From: Pseudomonas sp. MN1F | GTDB lineage: Bacteria > Pseudomonadota > Gammaproteobacteria > Pseudomonadales > Pseudomonadaceae | Assembly (NCBI RefSeq): GCF_009391885.1 | Contig: NZ_VZII01000032.1 | Location: 62,001 to 126,000, forward strand | Reading direction: 5' to 3' | DNA: 64,000 bases | Shown here: piece after piece, positions 35,307-45,375 of the stretch | Layout: each line of letters begins with the position of its first letter | How positions within the stretch are numbered: position 1 is the stretch's first letter | The notes under the pieces: generated by a model | Seen by the model: the letters and a program-made list of their open reading frames with translations, nothing else | What the model was told of the DNA's origin: nothing | The model's database searches: none | Translations under genes and position numbers: made by a program

Positions 35307-36749
35307 TCAGTGCTGCTCACCAGCCCGCTTGAGCAGCTTCTTGCAACGCTCCGACAGGTGCACCACGCGCAAGTGCTTGCCCGCCTTGGCATAACGCTCA
35401 CGCAATGTCTTCAACGCTGCAATCGCCGAATAATCGACAAAGCTCAAATGCTGGCAATCGAGGGTAACCTTGGCCGGGTCATTGGCCGGGTCGAACTGAT
35501 TGAGAAACGGCATGGTCGAGGCGAAGAACAGCGTGCCATGCACCTGGTAACGCTTGCCGCCTTCGCCGTCCTCGTGGCTGTCGGCATACAGCTCGCGGGC
35601 ATGCTGCCAGGCAAAGTTCACGGCCGCGATGACGATACCGAACAGCACCGCCGCAGCCAGGTCGGTGAACACCGTCACCACGGTCACTGCGATGATCGCC
35701 AGCACATCGCTCACCGGCACCTTGTGCAACACCCGCAACGAAGCCCAGGCAAAGGTCTGCTGGGCCACCACGAACATCACCCCAACCAGTGCCGCCAGCG
35801 GAATGCGCTCGATCAGCGGTGACAGGAACAGTACGAACAGCAGGATCATCACCCCGGCCACTACCCCCGACAACCGGCCACGGCCATTGGAGCTGAGGTT
35901 GATCACAGTCTGGCCGATCATCGCGCAGCCGCCCATGCCACCGCACAGGCCGGAAATCATGTTGGCGGCACCCAGGGCCACGCATTCGCGGTCCGGGTAG
36001 CCGCGGCTTTCGGTGATTTCATCGGTGAGGTTGAGGGTCAGCAGGGTTTCCAGCAGGCCGACCATGGCCATCAGCACCGCGTACGGGGCGATGATCTTCA
36101 GGGTTTCCAGGTTCCACGGCACCGCTGGCAGCGCCAGCTGCGGCAGGCCACCGGCAATGTGCGCCATGTCACCGAGGGTGCGGGTCGGCAGGTCGAGCAT
36201 ATACACCAGCACGCCAACCCCGAGAATCGCCACCAGCGCCGGCGGCACCGCACGGGTCAGTTTGGGCAACACGTAGACCACCAGCATGGTCAGCGCCACC
36301 AGGCCGATCATCAGGTACAGCGGTGCGCCACTGAGCCAGTGCCCACCGTCCTTGAAGTGCTCGAGCTGGGCCAGGGCGATGACGATCGCCAGGCCGTTGA
36401 CGAAGCCGAGCATCACCGGGTACGGCACCAGCCGCACCAGTTTGCCCAAACGCAGCAGGCCGAACAGGATCATCACCACCCCGCCCAACAGGACTGTGGC
36501 CAGCAGGTATTGCACACCGTGCTGCACCACCAAGGCAACGATCACCACCGCCATGGAGCCCGCAGCACCGGAAATCATCCCTGGGCGGCCGCCGAACAGC
36601 GCCGTCAGGGTGCAGATGATGAAGGCGCCATACAGGCCCATCAATGGATTGAGGTGGGCCACCAGGGCGAAGGCGATGCACTCGGGCACCAGGGCGAACG
36701 AAGTGGTCAGGCCGGCGAGCAGGTCGGCACGTAGTCGGGCGGGTTTCAT
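35307..36749 (-). CDS. SulP-family inorganic anion transporter
   Basis: Inner-membrane transporter of about 480 aa for sulfate, bicarbonate or a similar anion. The start of the membrane domain (LLAGLTTSFALVPECIAFAL) and the ARGYPDRECVALGAANMISGLCGGM-type loop are family hallmarks. A cytosolic STAS domain closes the protein (KVTLDCQHLSFVDYSAIAAL). ATG 36749 has AGGA at good spacing; an in-frame ATG lies two codons upstream. Substrate undetermined. Confidence 0.9.
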   Translation of the reverse strand: MKPARLRADLLAGLTTSFALVPECIAFALVAHLNPLMGLYGAFIICTLTALFGGRPGMISGAAGSMAVVIVALVVQHGVQYLLATVLLGGVVMILFGLLRLGKLVRLVPYPVMLGFVNGLAIVIALAQLEHFKDGGHWLSGAPLYLMIGLVALTMLVVYVLPKLTRAVPPALVAILGVGVLVYMLDLPTRTLGDMAHIAGGLPQLALPAVPWNLETLKIIAPYAVLMAMVGLLETLLTLNLTDEITESRGYPDRECVALGAANMISGLCGGMGGCAMIGQTVINLSSNGRGRLSGVVAGVMILLFVLFLSPLIERIPLAALVGVMFVVAQQTFAWASLRVLHKVPVSDVLAIIAVTVVTVFTDLAAAVLFGIVIAAVNFAWQHARELYADSHEDGEGGKRYQVHGTLFFASTMPFLNQFDPANDPAKVTLDCQHLSFVDYSAIAALKTLRERYAKAGKHLRVVHLSERCKKLLKRAGEQH

Positions 36750-36840
36750 GGGCATCCTGTGGTGCTGTCCGGGCGGACGGTACAAAAACAAGGGGCGCGA
36801 TGTTACGGAAATTGTCTGACAGCGGCCACAGAAAGGCGTG

Positions 36841-38001
36841 TCATCGGCCTGCGCGGGTCAGCCACTGCGCCATGGACGCGTCCTCCAGGGCATACTCGCC
36901 TCGGTTGGCCTTCCATACCAGTTCCTTGTCGCGCAGGGCATCCAGGGCCTTCTGCACATTGGGCGTGCTGGCGTTGACGTCGGCCCCGGCCTGCTCCAGC
37001 TTGCGCGCGACATCGATCAAGGTCTGCTCGGTGAACGGCGAGAACGGCTGGCGGCCCTGTGCACGCTCGGCCATGACTTCGAGCACCGCCTGTTGCAAGG
37101 GCGACAGCTCGTTCCAGGCACTCTCGTAGTCGCTCCACACCCCGGCCTGGTGGTTGAGCGCCCCGGTGCGTAGCAACTCACCCAGGTTGGCCGCCTCGCC
37201 CAAGCCGACACTGACCTCGGCGAGCAACTTGTTGAGCATTTCCGGGCGCCGGCCTACCAGTTCGAAGGCATATTCCAGATCCTCGGCCTTGAACTGGTTG
37301 CTCTCGGCCAGGCGACGGTTCCATAGTTCGGTGATGAAACTGACATACTCGCGACCGAGCAACGGGAACGGCGTGATGCTGGCCCCGAAGAATGGCTGCT
37401 TGCTCTTGAGCACCAGGTTGGCGAGCTTGTCACGGCTCGAGCCGGTGAACACCAGGCGCAAGCCGTCCGGGCCGGCACCCCGATTGAGTTGGTCGCGCGC
37501 CGCCTTGAGGGCGAACATCGCATTGAGGCCGTCTTCGCTGTTGAGCGCGTGCTGTGCTTCATCGATGATCAATACCACCATCTGCCCTGATACCTGGTGC
37601 AGCACCGCCAGCGCCTGGGCCAGGGTGGTGCCGGCGGGCAGTTGCGGGCGAGTGAAGTCCCAGCTGAGGGTGCGCAGCAGGTTGATCTTGTCGATGCCGG
37701 CCTTCTTCGCGGCCTTGGCCAGCGCACTCTGGAAACTACCCAGGGCTGTGCCGATCGCGCCGCTGATCAGGTCGGCCGGAGCGGCGTCGCGGTCCGACCA
37801 CAGGTCGACATACACCGGCAGCCAGCCACGCTGCACGCACTCGGGGATGAAGTCGTTGTTGAGGAAGGTGCTCTTGCCGGTACGCCGAGGTGCAGCCAGG
37901 AACATACCCGAGCTGTAATCGACCAACGACTCGCCGGCGAGGTCCTGGGCCAGGGCTTTGGCCAACTGATCGCGACGCAGCAGCGGACGGGAGGGTGACA
38001 T
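36841..38001 (-). CDS. AAA-type ATPase of unknown function
   Basis: A 386-aa P-loop ATPase. Walker A is APRRTGKST (about residues 37-45), Walker B is VVLIIDEAQH and a sensor-like LVFTGSSRDKL follows, a pattern like the ATPase_2/archaeal-type group. The C-terminal half is probably a winged-helix region (SPLQQAVLEVMAERAQG). No membrane segment. It stands alone, so no partner is suggested. Its upstream DNA is AT-rich and palindromic. Confidence 0.85.
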   Translation of the reverse strand: MSPSRPLLRRDQLAKALAQDLAGESLVDYSSGMFLAAPRRTGKSTFLNNDFIPECVQRGWLPVYVDLWSDRDAAPADLISGAIGTALGSFQSALAKAAKKAGIDKINLLRTLSWDFTRPQLPAGTTLAQALAVLHQVSGQMVVLIIDEAQHALNSEDGLNAMFALKAARDQLNRGAGPDGLRLVFTGSSRDKLANLVLKSKQPFFGASITPFPLLGREYVSFITELWNRRLAESNQFKAEDLEYAFELVGRRPEMLNKLLAEVSVGLGEAANLGELLRTGALNHQAGVWSDYESAWNELSPLQQAVLEVMAERAQGRQPFSPFTEQTLIDVARKLEQAGADVNASTPNVQKALDALRDKELVWKANRGEYALEDASMAQWLTRAGR

Positions 38002-38027
38002 GCCATTATCCTAAATTATCTTCACAA

Positions 38028-38040
38028 CTATAATTTATAG
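38028..38040. promoter_or_regulatory. Palindrome in promoter region of ATPase gene
   Basis: CTATAA-T-TTATAG dyad, 27 bp before the ATPase start. It may be an operator or part of an AT-rich promoter; the element is short. Confidence 0.35.
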
Positions 38041-38176
38041 CCTACAAGATAAAATGAGATAAAACACCCCTCTCCCCCTTCCATGGCAGCCATGCATACG
38101 GACAGCTGTGATCCAGGCCCGGCAAACACCTGACAAATTTGCCATCATGTTGATTCCATCTGCGGAGATCATGGAC

Positions 38177-38911
38177 ATGCCGCTACGCCCCCTCTTCACT
38201 GCCCTGCTGCTGGCCGCCAGCCTCACTGCCCAGGCCGCCACCGAGGTGGTGCCCCTGCAGCATCGCAGCAGCGCCGAACTGTTGCCCGCCGCCCAGGCCT
38301 TCATCGGCCGCGACGGCACGGTCAGCGCCTTCGAGAACAAGCTGATCGTCAATGCCAGCCCCGAGCGCATCGATGACCTGCGCACCCTGCTGCAACAGCT
38401 GGACACCGCGCCCAAGCGCCTGCTGATCAGCGTCGACAACAACGACAGCAATTACCAGGACAACCGCGGCAACGGCCAGGTCATCCGCTACGGCACCAGC
38501 AACCGCGACGGCGGTTTGCAGCAAATCCAGGCCAGCGAAGGTCAACCGGCACTGATCCAGATCGGCCAGAGCATCCCGATCACCAGTACCAGCACCGACG
38601 GCTACGGGCGCATCCAGAGCGACACCGAGTACCGCAATGTGACCCAGGGTTTCTACGTTACGCCAAGCCTGAGCGGTGACACGGTTCGTCTGCAAATAAG
38701 CACCAATAATGACCGAATGAGCCAGGAACGTGCTGATGTAGTGAAAGTGCAAAGTACCGACACGACAATCACTGGCAGGCTCGGCGAGTGGATCACCCTG
38801 GCCGGCTACAACCAGCAGAGCCAAGCCGACCGCAACCCCTCTAGCCGCACTTACAGCACGCAACGGGGTGAAAACATGACTTTGCGCGTCAAAGTCGACC
38901 TTCTGGACTGA
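38177..38911 (+). CDS. Short secretin-like periplasmic protein
   Basis: A 244-aa exported protein. The signal peptide (LRPLFTALLLAASLTAQAA) is followed by an N1-like secretin ring domain (VVPLQHRSSAELLPAAQAFI, LIVNASPERIDDLRTLLQQL) and a segment resembling the start of the secretin barrel domain (QIGQSIPITSTST, FYVTPSLSGDTVRLQISTNN). Real secretins are 400-700 aa with a full gate, so this lacks most of the pore. Start 38177 has GGAG at 9 nt; ATG 38171 is an alternative. No secretion genes are nearby. Function unknown. Confidence 0.8.
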   Translation: MPLRPLFTALLLAASLTAQAATEVVPLQHRSSAELLPAAQAFIGRDGTVSAFENKLIVNASPERIDDLRTLLQQLDTAPKRLLISVDNNDSNYQDNRGNGQVIRYGTSNRDGGLQQIQASEGQPALIQIGQSIPITSTSTDGYGRIQSDTEYRNVTQGFYVTPSLSGDTVRLQISTNNDRMSQERADVVKVQSTDTTITGRLGEWITLAGYNQQSQADRNPSSRTYSTQRGENMTLRVKVDLLD

Positions 38912-38921
38912 TCCCAGGCAA

Positions 38922-38948
38922 TTCAAGGCCTCGACCAAAGGCCTTGAA
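38922..38948. terminator. Hairpin downstream of secretin-like gene
   Basis: Perfect 9-bp stem TTCAAGGCC/GGCCTTGAA with a 9-nt loop, 11 bp after the stop codon. No T-run follows, so the termination role is moderate. Confidence 0.55.
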
Positions 38949-39401
38949 ACTGACCGCCAAGTCGCATTAGACCAAAGATGTAGTAAGTGAAAAAAAGCAC
39001 TACAAACCAATTGACAGGGTCTTTTTCCCAAGGGCATGATGGCCTCGCTCCCGCTAATCAGGGGCCCTGGCAAGGGCCTTCGAGGCGTACTCCTGCCACC
39101 CCTGGAGGCACCTCGTGTCTATACGGCCCACAAGGCGGTTCGACGGGATTGCGACTGCAACGAAGAAGTTGTCCCGAGGGACGGAAGCGCATCACCGCAG
39201 TTCTGGGAATCGCGTAGCACCGCAGCAAGGCAACCACGAGCCGACCTGCCGGAGCACACTTGCGCCTGACCTGCACCACCTTCCCCTTCGAGCCTTCGCG
39301 TTCGCCGCCGCCTTCCCCCGGACAGGACAGCCGCCAGGTCCCTGATCGGCCCCGAGCATCAGCACAATTAACCCAAGATCGATGCGACGAGGTTTATTTC
39401 C
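38949..39401 (+). promoter_or_regulatory. Long non-coding leader of aceA
   Basis: No gene is supported here. A candidate sigma70 promoter has TTGACA (39011-39016) and CATGAT (39035-39040) spaced by 18 bp, which would give an untranslated leader of about 350 nt. The leader holds short GC hairpins, for example GGCCC/GGGCC near 39062-39080 and GTCCC/GGGAC near 39170. A small RNA or leader-based control of isocitrate lyase is possible. Confidence 0.45.
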
Positions 39402-40727
<1,326 letters not shown>

Positions 40728-40744
40728 TAGTGGGCTGCTGACCG

Positions 40745-40782
40745 AGGCCCGGGGCTTGCGAAAGCCCCGGGCCTTTGTTTTT
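40745..40782 (+). terminator. Rho-independent terminator of aceA
   Basis: 13-bp GC-rich stem (AGGCCCGGGGCTT with its complement) and a 4-nt loop, followed by TTTGTTTTT. It lies 17 bp after the aceA stop. Confidence 0.9.
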
Positions 40783-40788
40783 GCTGTA

Positions 40789-40805
40789 CCGGCCCTTTCG
40801 CGGCT
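40789..40805. repeat. Half REP element
   Basis: CCGGCCCTTTCGCGGCT matches one arm of the REP elements at 23653 and 35254 with one mismatch. The second arm is missing, so this is a decayed copy. Confidence 0.55.
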
Positions 40806-40868
40806 ATAGACAAAGCAGAATTCGCGATAAGGGCTATGCTTCTGGCAGCCCAGCAGCAAGGACCGCCC

Positions 40869-41531
40869 ATGCCCCGTCCAAGCCACCTGATGATGCTCGC
40901 CCTGGCCGCCGCTGCCCTCTATATATATGCACTGGCCAGCGACAACGCCCTGCTCGGCCTGTTGGCCAAGCCCATTCCAGTCATGGCGTTGATGGCCTGG
41001 CTATACACAGCCCCCGTCACCCCCTATCGCCGCTGGATCACCCTTGGCCTGGCCTTTTCGGTACTCGGCGACATCCTCCTGGCCATCCCTGCCGACCTGT
41101 TCGTATTCGGCCTGGCCGCCTTCCTCTGTGCCCACCTGGCCTACCTGCGCGCCTATTGCGGCAAGACCACGCGCCTCGCCCTGCCCGCACTGCTGTTGAG
41201 CGCCATCACCGGCATCACCCTGTTCGGCGTGCTTGCCAGCCACGGCCTTGGCCCGCTGCTGCTCCCGGTGTCGGTCTACGCACTGGCGATCAGCGCCATG
41301 CTCTGGCGCGCCCTGGCCTGCGGCGGTGTTGCCGCATTGGGCGCCTGCCTGTTCGTGTTCTCCGACAGCCTGATCGGCATCGACCGCTTCGTCAGCCCGT
41401 TCGCTGCCGCGCCGTACCTGATCATCCTCGCCTACTGGCTCGGCCAGTGGGCGATCGCTTCGTCAGCCCGTCATCGCGCAACCGATAAAGTATTGACCCA
41501 GAGCGGTGCGCGCGGCGTCGGAAGCTGCTAG
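40869..41531 (+). CDS. YhhN-family membrane protein (lysoplasmalogenase-like)
   Basis: Polytopic membrane protein of about 220 aa with roughly eight hydrophobic helices. The YhhN/TMEM86 pattern is visible: AKPIPVMALM, FSVLGDILLAIP, FLCAHLAYLRAY and FVFSDSLIGIDRF. Eukaryotic relatives hydrolyse lysoplasmalogens; the bacterial role is uncertain. AAGGA precedes ATG 40869; an earlier in-frame ATG at 40836 lacks a site. Confidence 0.82.
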   Translation: MPRPSHLMMLALAAAALYIYALASDNALLGLLAKPIPVMALMAWLYTAPVTPYRRWITLGLAFSVLGDILLAIPADLFVFGLAAFLCAHLAYLRAYCGKTTRLALPALLLSAITGITLFGVLASHGLGPLLLPVSVYALAISAMLWRALACGGVAALGACLFVFSDSLIGIDRFVSPFAAAPYLIILAYWLGQWAIASSARHRATDKVLTQSGARGVGSC

Positions 41532-41623
41532 AACACGAGTCTTTCGCATTTACAAGTAGGGGGCATCTGCAGATGAACTTTACAAGGCACAGAACAGCCA
41601 AATTCAGAGGCATCAGATCAAAT

Positions 41624-41642
41624 GATATTAATTATCATTACG
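41624..41642. promoter_or_regulatory. Fur-box-like palindrome
   Basis: The 19 bp starting at GATATTAATTATCATTA match the Fur consensus at about 14 positions by eye, with perfect AATGATA/TATCATT arms around TTAAT at 41621-41639. It lies about 270 bp upstream of nuoA and 93 bp after the YhhN gene. Binding is unproven. Confidence 0.45.
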
Positions 41643-41774
41643 AAGCTTGTAATTCGTTACCAGTCGCAAGAAACATAATTAACAAAACCGCATGCAATGC
41701 CCGAATCTCAAGGCTTTCAGCCAGTTAGGAGCGGGTATTGTTCTAAATCCTACGAATAAATTTGCAACGGAAAT

Positions 41775-41803
41775 TTTACTTGCACCGGGTTTACCCATAA
41801 AAT
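41775..41803 (+). promoter_or_regulatory. Candidate nuo operon promoter
   Basis: -35 TTTACT and -10 TAAAAT are separated by exactly 17 bp, about 110 bp upstream of the nuoA start. Confidence 0.5.
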
Positions 41804-41912
41804 CAGCGCGATTGATTCAGCTGCGACATTTGGTCACTGCACCTGCGACACCACGTCGCCGCTCTACTTATTTCAGACTGCAGAGCTGGGTCTCTGTATA
41901 AGGATTTCTAGC

Positions 41913-42326
41913 ATGTCCGATTCGGCAGGACTCATCGCCCACAACTGGGGCTTTGCCATCTTCCTTCTGGGTGTCGTCGGCCTGTGTGCCTTCATGCTCG
42001 GCCTCTCCAGCCTGCTCGGTAGCAAGGCCTGGGGCCGCGCCAAGAACGAACCCTTCGAATCCGGCATGCTGCCCGTCGGTAGCGCCCGCCTGCGCCTGTC
42101 CGCCAAATTCTATCTGGTCGCGATGCTGTTCGTGATCTTCGATATCGAAGCCCTATTCCTGTATGCATGGTCTGTGTCCGTCCGCGAAAGTGGCTGGACC
42201 GGATTCGTCGAAGCACTCGTTTTCATAGCAATTCTGTTGGCTGGTCTTGTCTACCTATGGCGCGTCGGAGCTCTTGACTGGGCACCCGAAGGTCGCCGCA
42301 AGCGGCAAGCGAAGCTGAAACAATGA
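41913..42326 (+). CDS. nuoA: NADH-quinone oxidoreductase subunit A
   Basis: Membrane subunit of respiratory complex I, 137 aa with three hydrophobic helices. The conserved loop [13 protein letters not shown] and the following [20 protein letters not shown] are family hallmarks. It is the first gene of the 15-kb nuoA-N operon. Confidence 0.96.
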
Positions 42327-42336
42327 GGCTTTGGCA

Positions 42337-43014
42337 ATGCAATACAATCTCACCAGAATCGATCCGGATGCGCCCAACGAGCAATACCCGGTAGGTGATC
42401 GGGAAACCGTCACCGACCAGCTGCTCGAGGACCAGGTCCACAAGAACATCTTCATGGGCAAGCTTGAAGATGTGATGCGTGGCGCGGTCAACTGGGGTCG
42501 CAAGAACTCCCTCTGGCCGTACAACTTCGGCCTGTCCTGCTGCTACGTGGAAATGACCACGGCCTTCACGGCACCCCACGACATCGCCCGCTTCGGCGCC
42601 GAAGTCATCCGGGCCTCGCCGCGTCAGGCCGACTTCATGGTCATCGCCGGTACCTGCTTCGTCAAAATGGCGCCGATCATCCAGCGCCTGTACGAGCAGA
42701 TGCTCGAGCCGAAGTGGGTCATCTCCATGGGTTCGTGCGCCAACTCCGGTGGCATGTACGACATCTACTCGGTCGTTCAGGGGGTCGACAAGTTCCTCCC
42801 CGTGGACGTCTATGTGCCTGGCTGCCCGCCACGCCCTGAGGCTTTCCTGCAAGGCTTGATGCTGCTGCAGGAGTCGATCGGCCAAGAACGACGCCCGCTT
42901 TCCTGGGTGGTTGGTGATCAAGGCATTTACCGTGCCGAGATGCCAGCCCAGAAAGACTTGCGTCGTGAACAGCGCATTGCGGTAACCAACCTGCGCAGCC
43001 CCGACGAAGTCTGA
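42337..43014 (+). CDS. nuoB: NADH-quinone oxidoreductase subunit B
   Basis: Peripheral-arm subunit of complex I (225 aa) that holds cluster N2, the final electron donor to quinone. Ligand cysteines are visible in LSCCYVEM, IAGTCF and GCPPRPE. ATG 42337 begins the conserved N-terminus. Confidence 0.97.
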   Translation: MQYNLTRIDPDAPNEQYPVGDRETVTDQLLEDQVHKNIFMGKLEDVMRGAVNWGRKNSLWPYNFGLSCCYVEMTTAFTAPHDIARFGAEVIRASPRQADFMVIAGTCFVKMAPIIQRLYEQMLEPKWVISMGSCANSGGMYDIYSVVQGVDKFLPVDVYVPGCPPRPEAFLQGLMLLQESIGQERRPLSWVVGDQGIYRAEMPAQKDLRREQRIAVTNLRSPDEV

Positions 43015-43093
43015 TCCAGCGACCTGCCGCCCGCTCCCGAAGGAGCCGGCGGCCTGGCTTCATTCTTAACGCTGACCCAAAGCGACCGAGACC

Positions 43094-44875
43094 ATGACAG
43101 CGGACAACGCTATTTTCATTCCGCCCTACAAGGCTGACGACCAGGATGTGGTCGTCGAACTGCACAACCGTTTTGGCGCCGACGCATTCGTCGCCCAGGA
43201 AACCCGCACCGGTATGCCCGTGCTGTGGGTCAAGCGCGCCCTGCTAAAGGAAGTGCTCAGCTTCCTGCGCGGCGTGGCCAAACCGTACAGCATGCTGTAC
43301 GACCTGCACGGCGTCGACGAGCGCCTGCGCACCCAGCGCCGTGGCCTGCCAGCTGCCGATTTCAGCGTGTTCTACCACCTGCTGTCGGTCGAGCGTAACA
43401 GCGACGTGATGATCAAGGTGTCGCTCAGCGAAGGCGACCTGAACCTGCCAACCGTCACCGGCATCTGGCCAAACGCCAACTGGTACGAGCGCGAAGTCTG
43501 GGACATGTTCGGCATCGACTTTGCCGGCCACCCGCACCTCAGCCGCATCATGATGCCGCCGACCTGGGAAGGTCACCCGCTGCGCAAGGACTACCCTGCC
43601 CGCGCCACCGAGTTCGACCCCTACAGCCTGACCCTGGCCAAGCAGCAGCTTGAAGAGGAATCGGCGCGTTTCAACCCGGAAGCCTGGGGCATGAAGCGTC
43701 AGGGCGCCAACGAGGACTACATGTTCCTCAACCTCGGCCCGAACCACCCTTCGGCCCACGGTGCCTTCCGTATCGTCCTGCAGCTGGACGGTGAAGAGAT
43801 CGTCGATTGCGTACCGGACATCGGCTACCACCACCGTGGTGCCGAAAAAATGGCCGAGCGCCAGTCCTGGCACAGCTTCATCCCCTACACCGACCGTATC
43901 GACTACCTCGGCGGGGTGATGAACAACCTGCCGTACGTGCTCGCGGTCGAGAAGCTGGCCGGCATTCAGGTGCCACAGAAGGTCGACGTGATTCGCATCA
44001 TGCTGGCCGAGTTCTTCCGCATCACCAGCCACCTGCTGTTCCTGGGTACCTACATCCAGGACGTCGGCGCCATGACCCCGGTGTTCTTCACCTTCACCGA
44101 CCGCCAGCGCGCCTACACCGTGATCGAAGCGATCACCGGCTTCCGCCTGCACCCGGCCTGGTACCGCATCGGTGGCGTCGCCCACGACCTGCCCCGCGGC
44201 TGGGACAAGCTGGTCAAGGACTTCGTCGAATGGCTGCCCAAGCGCCTCGACGAATACACCAAGGCTGCCCTGCAGAACAGCATCCTCAAGGGCCGTACCA
44301 TTGGCGTTGCCGCGTACAACACCAAGGAAGCCCTGGAATGGGGCACCACCGGTGCCGGCCTGCGCGCCACCGGTTGCGACTTCGACCTGCGTAAAGCCCG
44401 CCCCTACTCCGGCTACGAGAACTTCGAGTTCGAAGTACCGCTGGCCCACAACGGCGATGCCTACGATCGCTGCATGGTCCGTGTCGAGGAGATGCGCCAG
44501 AGTATCCGCATCATCGACCAGTGCCTGCGCAACATGCCGGAAGGCCCGTACAAGGCGGATCACCCGCTGACCACGCCGCCGCCGAAAGAGCGCACCCTGC
44601 AGCACATCGAGACCCTGATCACGCACTTCCTGCAAGTCTCGTGGGGCCCGGTCATGCCGGCCAACGAGTCGTTCCAGATGATCGAGGCGACCAAGGGCAT
44701 CAACAGTTACTACCTGACGAGCGATGGCGGCACCATGAGCTACCGCACCCGGATCCGTACCCCGAGCTACCCGCACCTGCAGCAGATCCCTTCGGTGATC
44801 AAAGGCAGCATGGTCGCCGACCTCATTGCGTACCTGGGCAGTATCGACTTCGTTATGGCTGACGTGGACCGCTAA
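43094..44875 (+). CDS. nuoC: NADH-quinone oxidoreductase fused subunit C/D
   Basis: Fusion of NuoC (about residues 1-190, ending with the WEGHPLRKDYP motif) and NuoD (about 200-593), 593 aa. NuoD lines the quinone site: LGPNHPSAHGAFR with the quinone-binding histidine, and YTDRIDYLGGVMNN. The fused form is usual in gammaproteobacteria. The 79-bp gap after nuoB holds nothing coding. Confidence 0.97.
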   Translation: MTADNAIFIPPYKADDQDVVVELHNRFGADAFVAQETRTGMPVLWVKRALLKEVLSFLRGVAKPYSMLYDLHGVDERLRTQRRGLPAADFSVFYHLLSVERNSDVMIKVSLSEGDLNLPTVTGIWPNANWYEREVWDMFGIDFAGHPHLSRIMMPPTWEGHPLRKDYPARATEFDPYSLTLAKQQLEEESARFNPEAWGMKRQGANEDYMFLNLGPNHPSAHGAFRIVLQLDGEEIVDCVPDIGYHHRGAEKMAERQSWHSFIPYTDRIDYLGGVMNNLPYVLAVEKLAGIQVPQKVDVIRIMLAEFFRITSHLLFLGTYIQDVGAMTPVFFTFTDRQRAYTVIEAITGFRLHPAWYRIGGVAHDLPRGWDKLVKDFVEWLPKRLDEYTKAALQNSILKGRTIGVAAYNTKEALEWGTTGAGLRATGCDFDLRKARPYSGYENFEFEVPLAHNGDAYDRCMVRVEEMRQSIRIIDQCLRNMPEGPYKADHPLTTPPPKERTLQHIETLITHFLQVSWGPVMPANESFQMIEATKGINSYYLTSDGGTMSYRTRIRTPSYPHLQQIPSVIKGSMVADLIAYLGSIDFVMADVDR

Positions 44876-44877
44876 GC

Positions 44878-45375
44878 ATGAACAGCACGCTTATCCAGAC
44901 AGACCGTTTCGCCCTGAGCGAAACCGAGCGCTCGGCCATCGAGCACGAAATGCATCACTACGAGGACCCGCGCGCGGCGTCCATCGAAGCCCTGAAGATC
45001 GTCCAGAAGGAACGTGGCTGGGTGCCGGACGGCGCCATCCACGCCATCGGCGAAGTGCTGGGCATCCCGGCCAGCGATGTCGAGGGTGTGGCCACCTTCT
45101 ACAGCCAGATCTTCCGTCAGCCGGTTGGCCGCCACATCATCCGCGTGTGCGACAGCATGGTCTGCTACATCGGCGGCCACGAATCGGTGGTCAGCCAGAT
45201 CCAGAGCGAACTGGGCATCGGCCTCGGCCAGACCACCGCAGACGGGCGTTTCACCCTGCTGCCGGTGTGCTGCCTGGGCAACTGCGACAAGGCCCCGGCG
45301 CTGATGATCGACGACGACACCTTCGGTGACGTGCAGCCGGCTGGCGTTTCCAAACTGCTGGAGGGTTACGTATGA
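44878..45375 (+). CDS. nuoE: NADH-quinone oxidoreductase subunit E
   Basis: Thioredoxin-like 165-aa subunit of the NADH dehydrogenase module that binds [2Fe-2S] cluster N1a. The four ligands are in CDSMVC and CCLGNCDKAP. The stop overlaps the nuoF start (ATGA). Confidence 0.97.
   Translation: MNSTLIQTDRFALSETERSAIEHEMHHYEDPRAASIEALKIVQKERGWVPDGAIHAIGEVLGIPASDVEGVATFYSQIFRQPVGRHIIRVCDSMVCYIGGHESVVSQIQSELGIGLGQTTADGRFTLLPVCCLGNCDKAPALMIDDDTFGDVQPAGVSKLLEGYV

Larger units (their letters stand above)
41532..41912 (+). promoter_or_regulatory. AT-rich regulatory region upstream of nuoA
   Basis: No gene is supported; a 69-codon open frame at 41692 has no coding character. The region is much more AT-rich than its surroundings. 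It contains a Fur-box-like palindrome and a sigma70-type promoter, listed separately. This is the expected site of nuo operon control. Confidence 0.6.

Noticed and set aside
38922..38948. Start of a small RNA at the hairpin after the secretin-like gene
   Set aside because: It is explained more simply as a transcript end; no promoter sits at a fitting distance.
41692..41901. 69-codon frame upstream of nuoA
   Set aside because: No ribosome-binding site or coding character, and it covers the likely nuo promoter.
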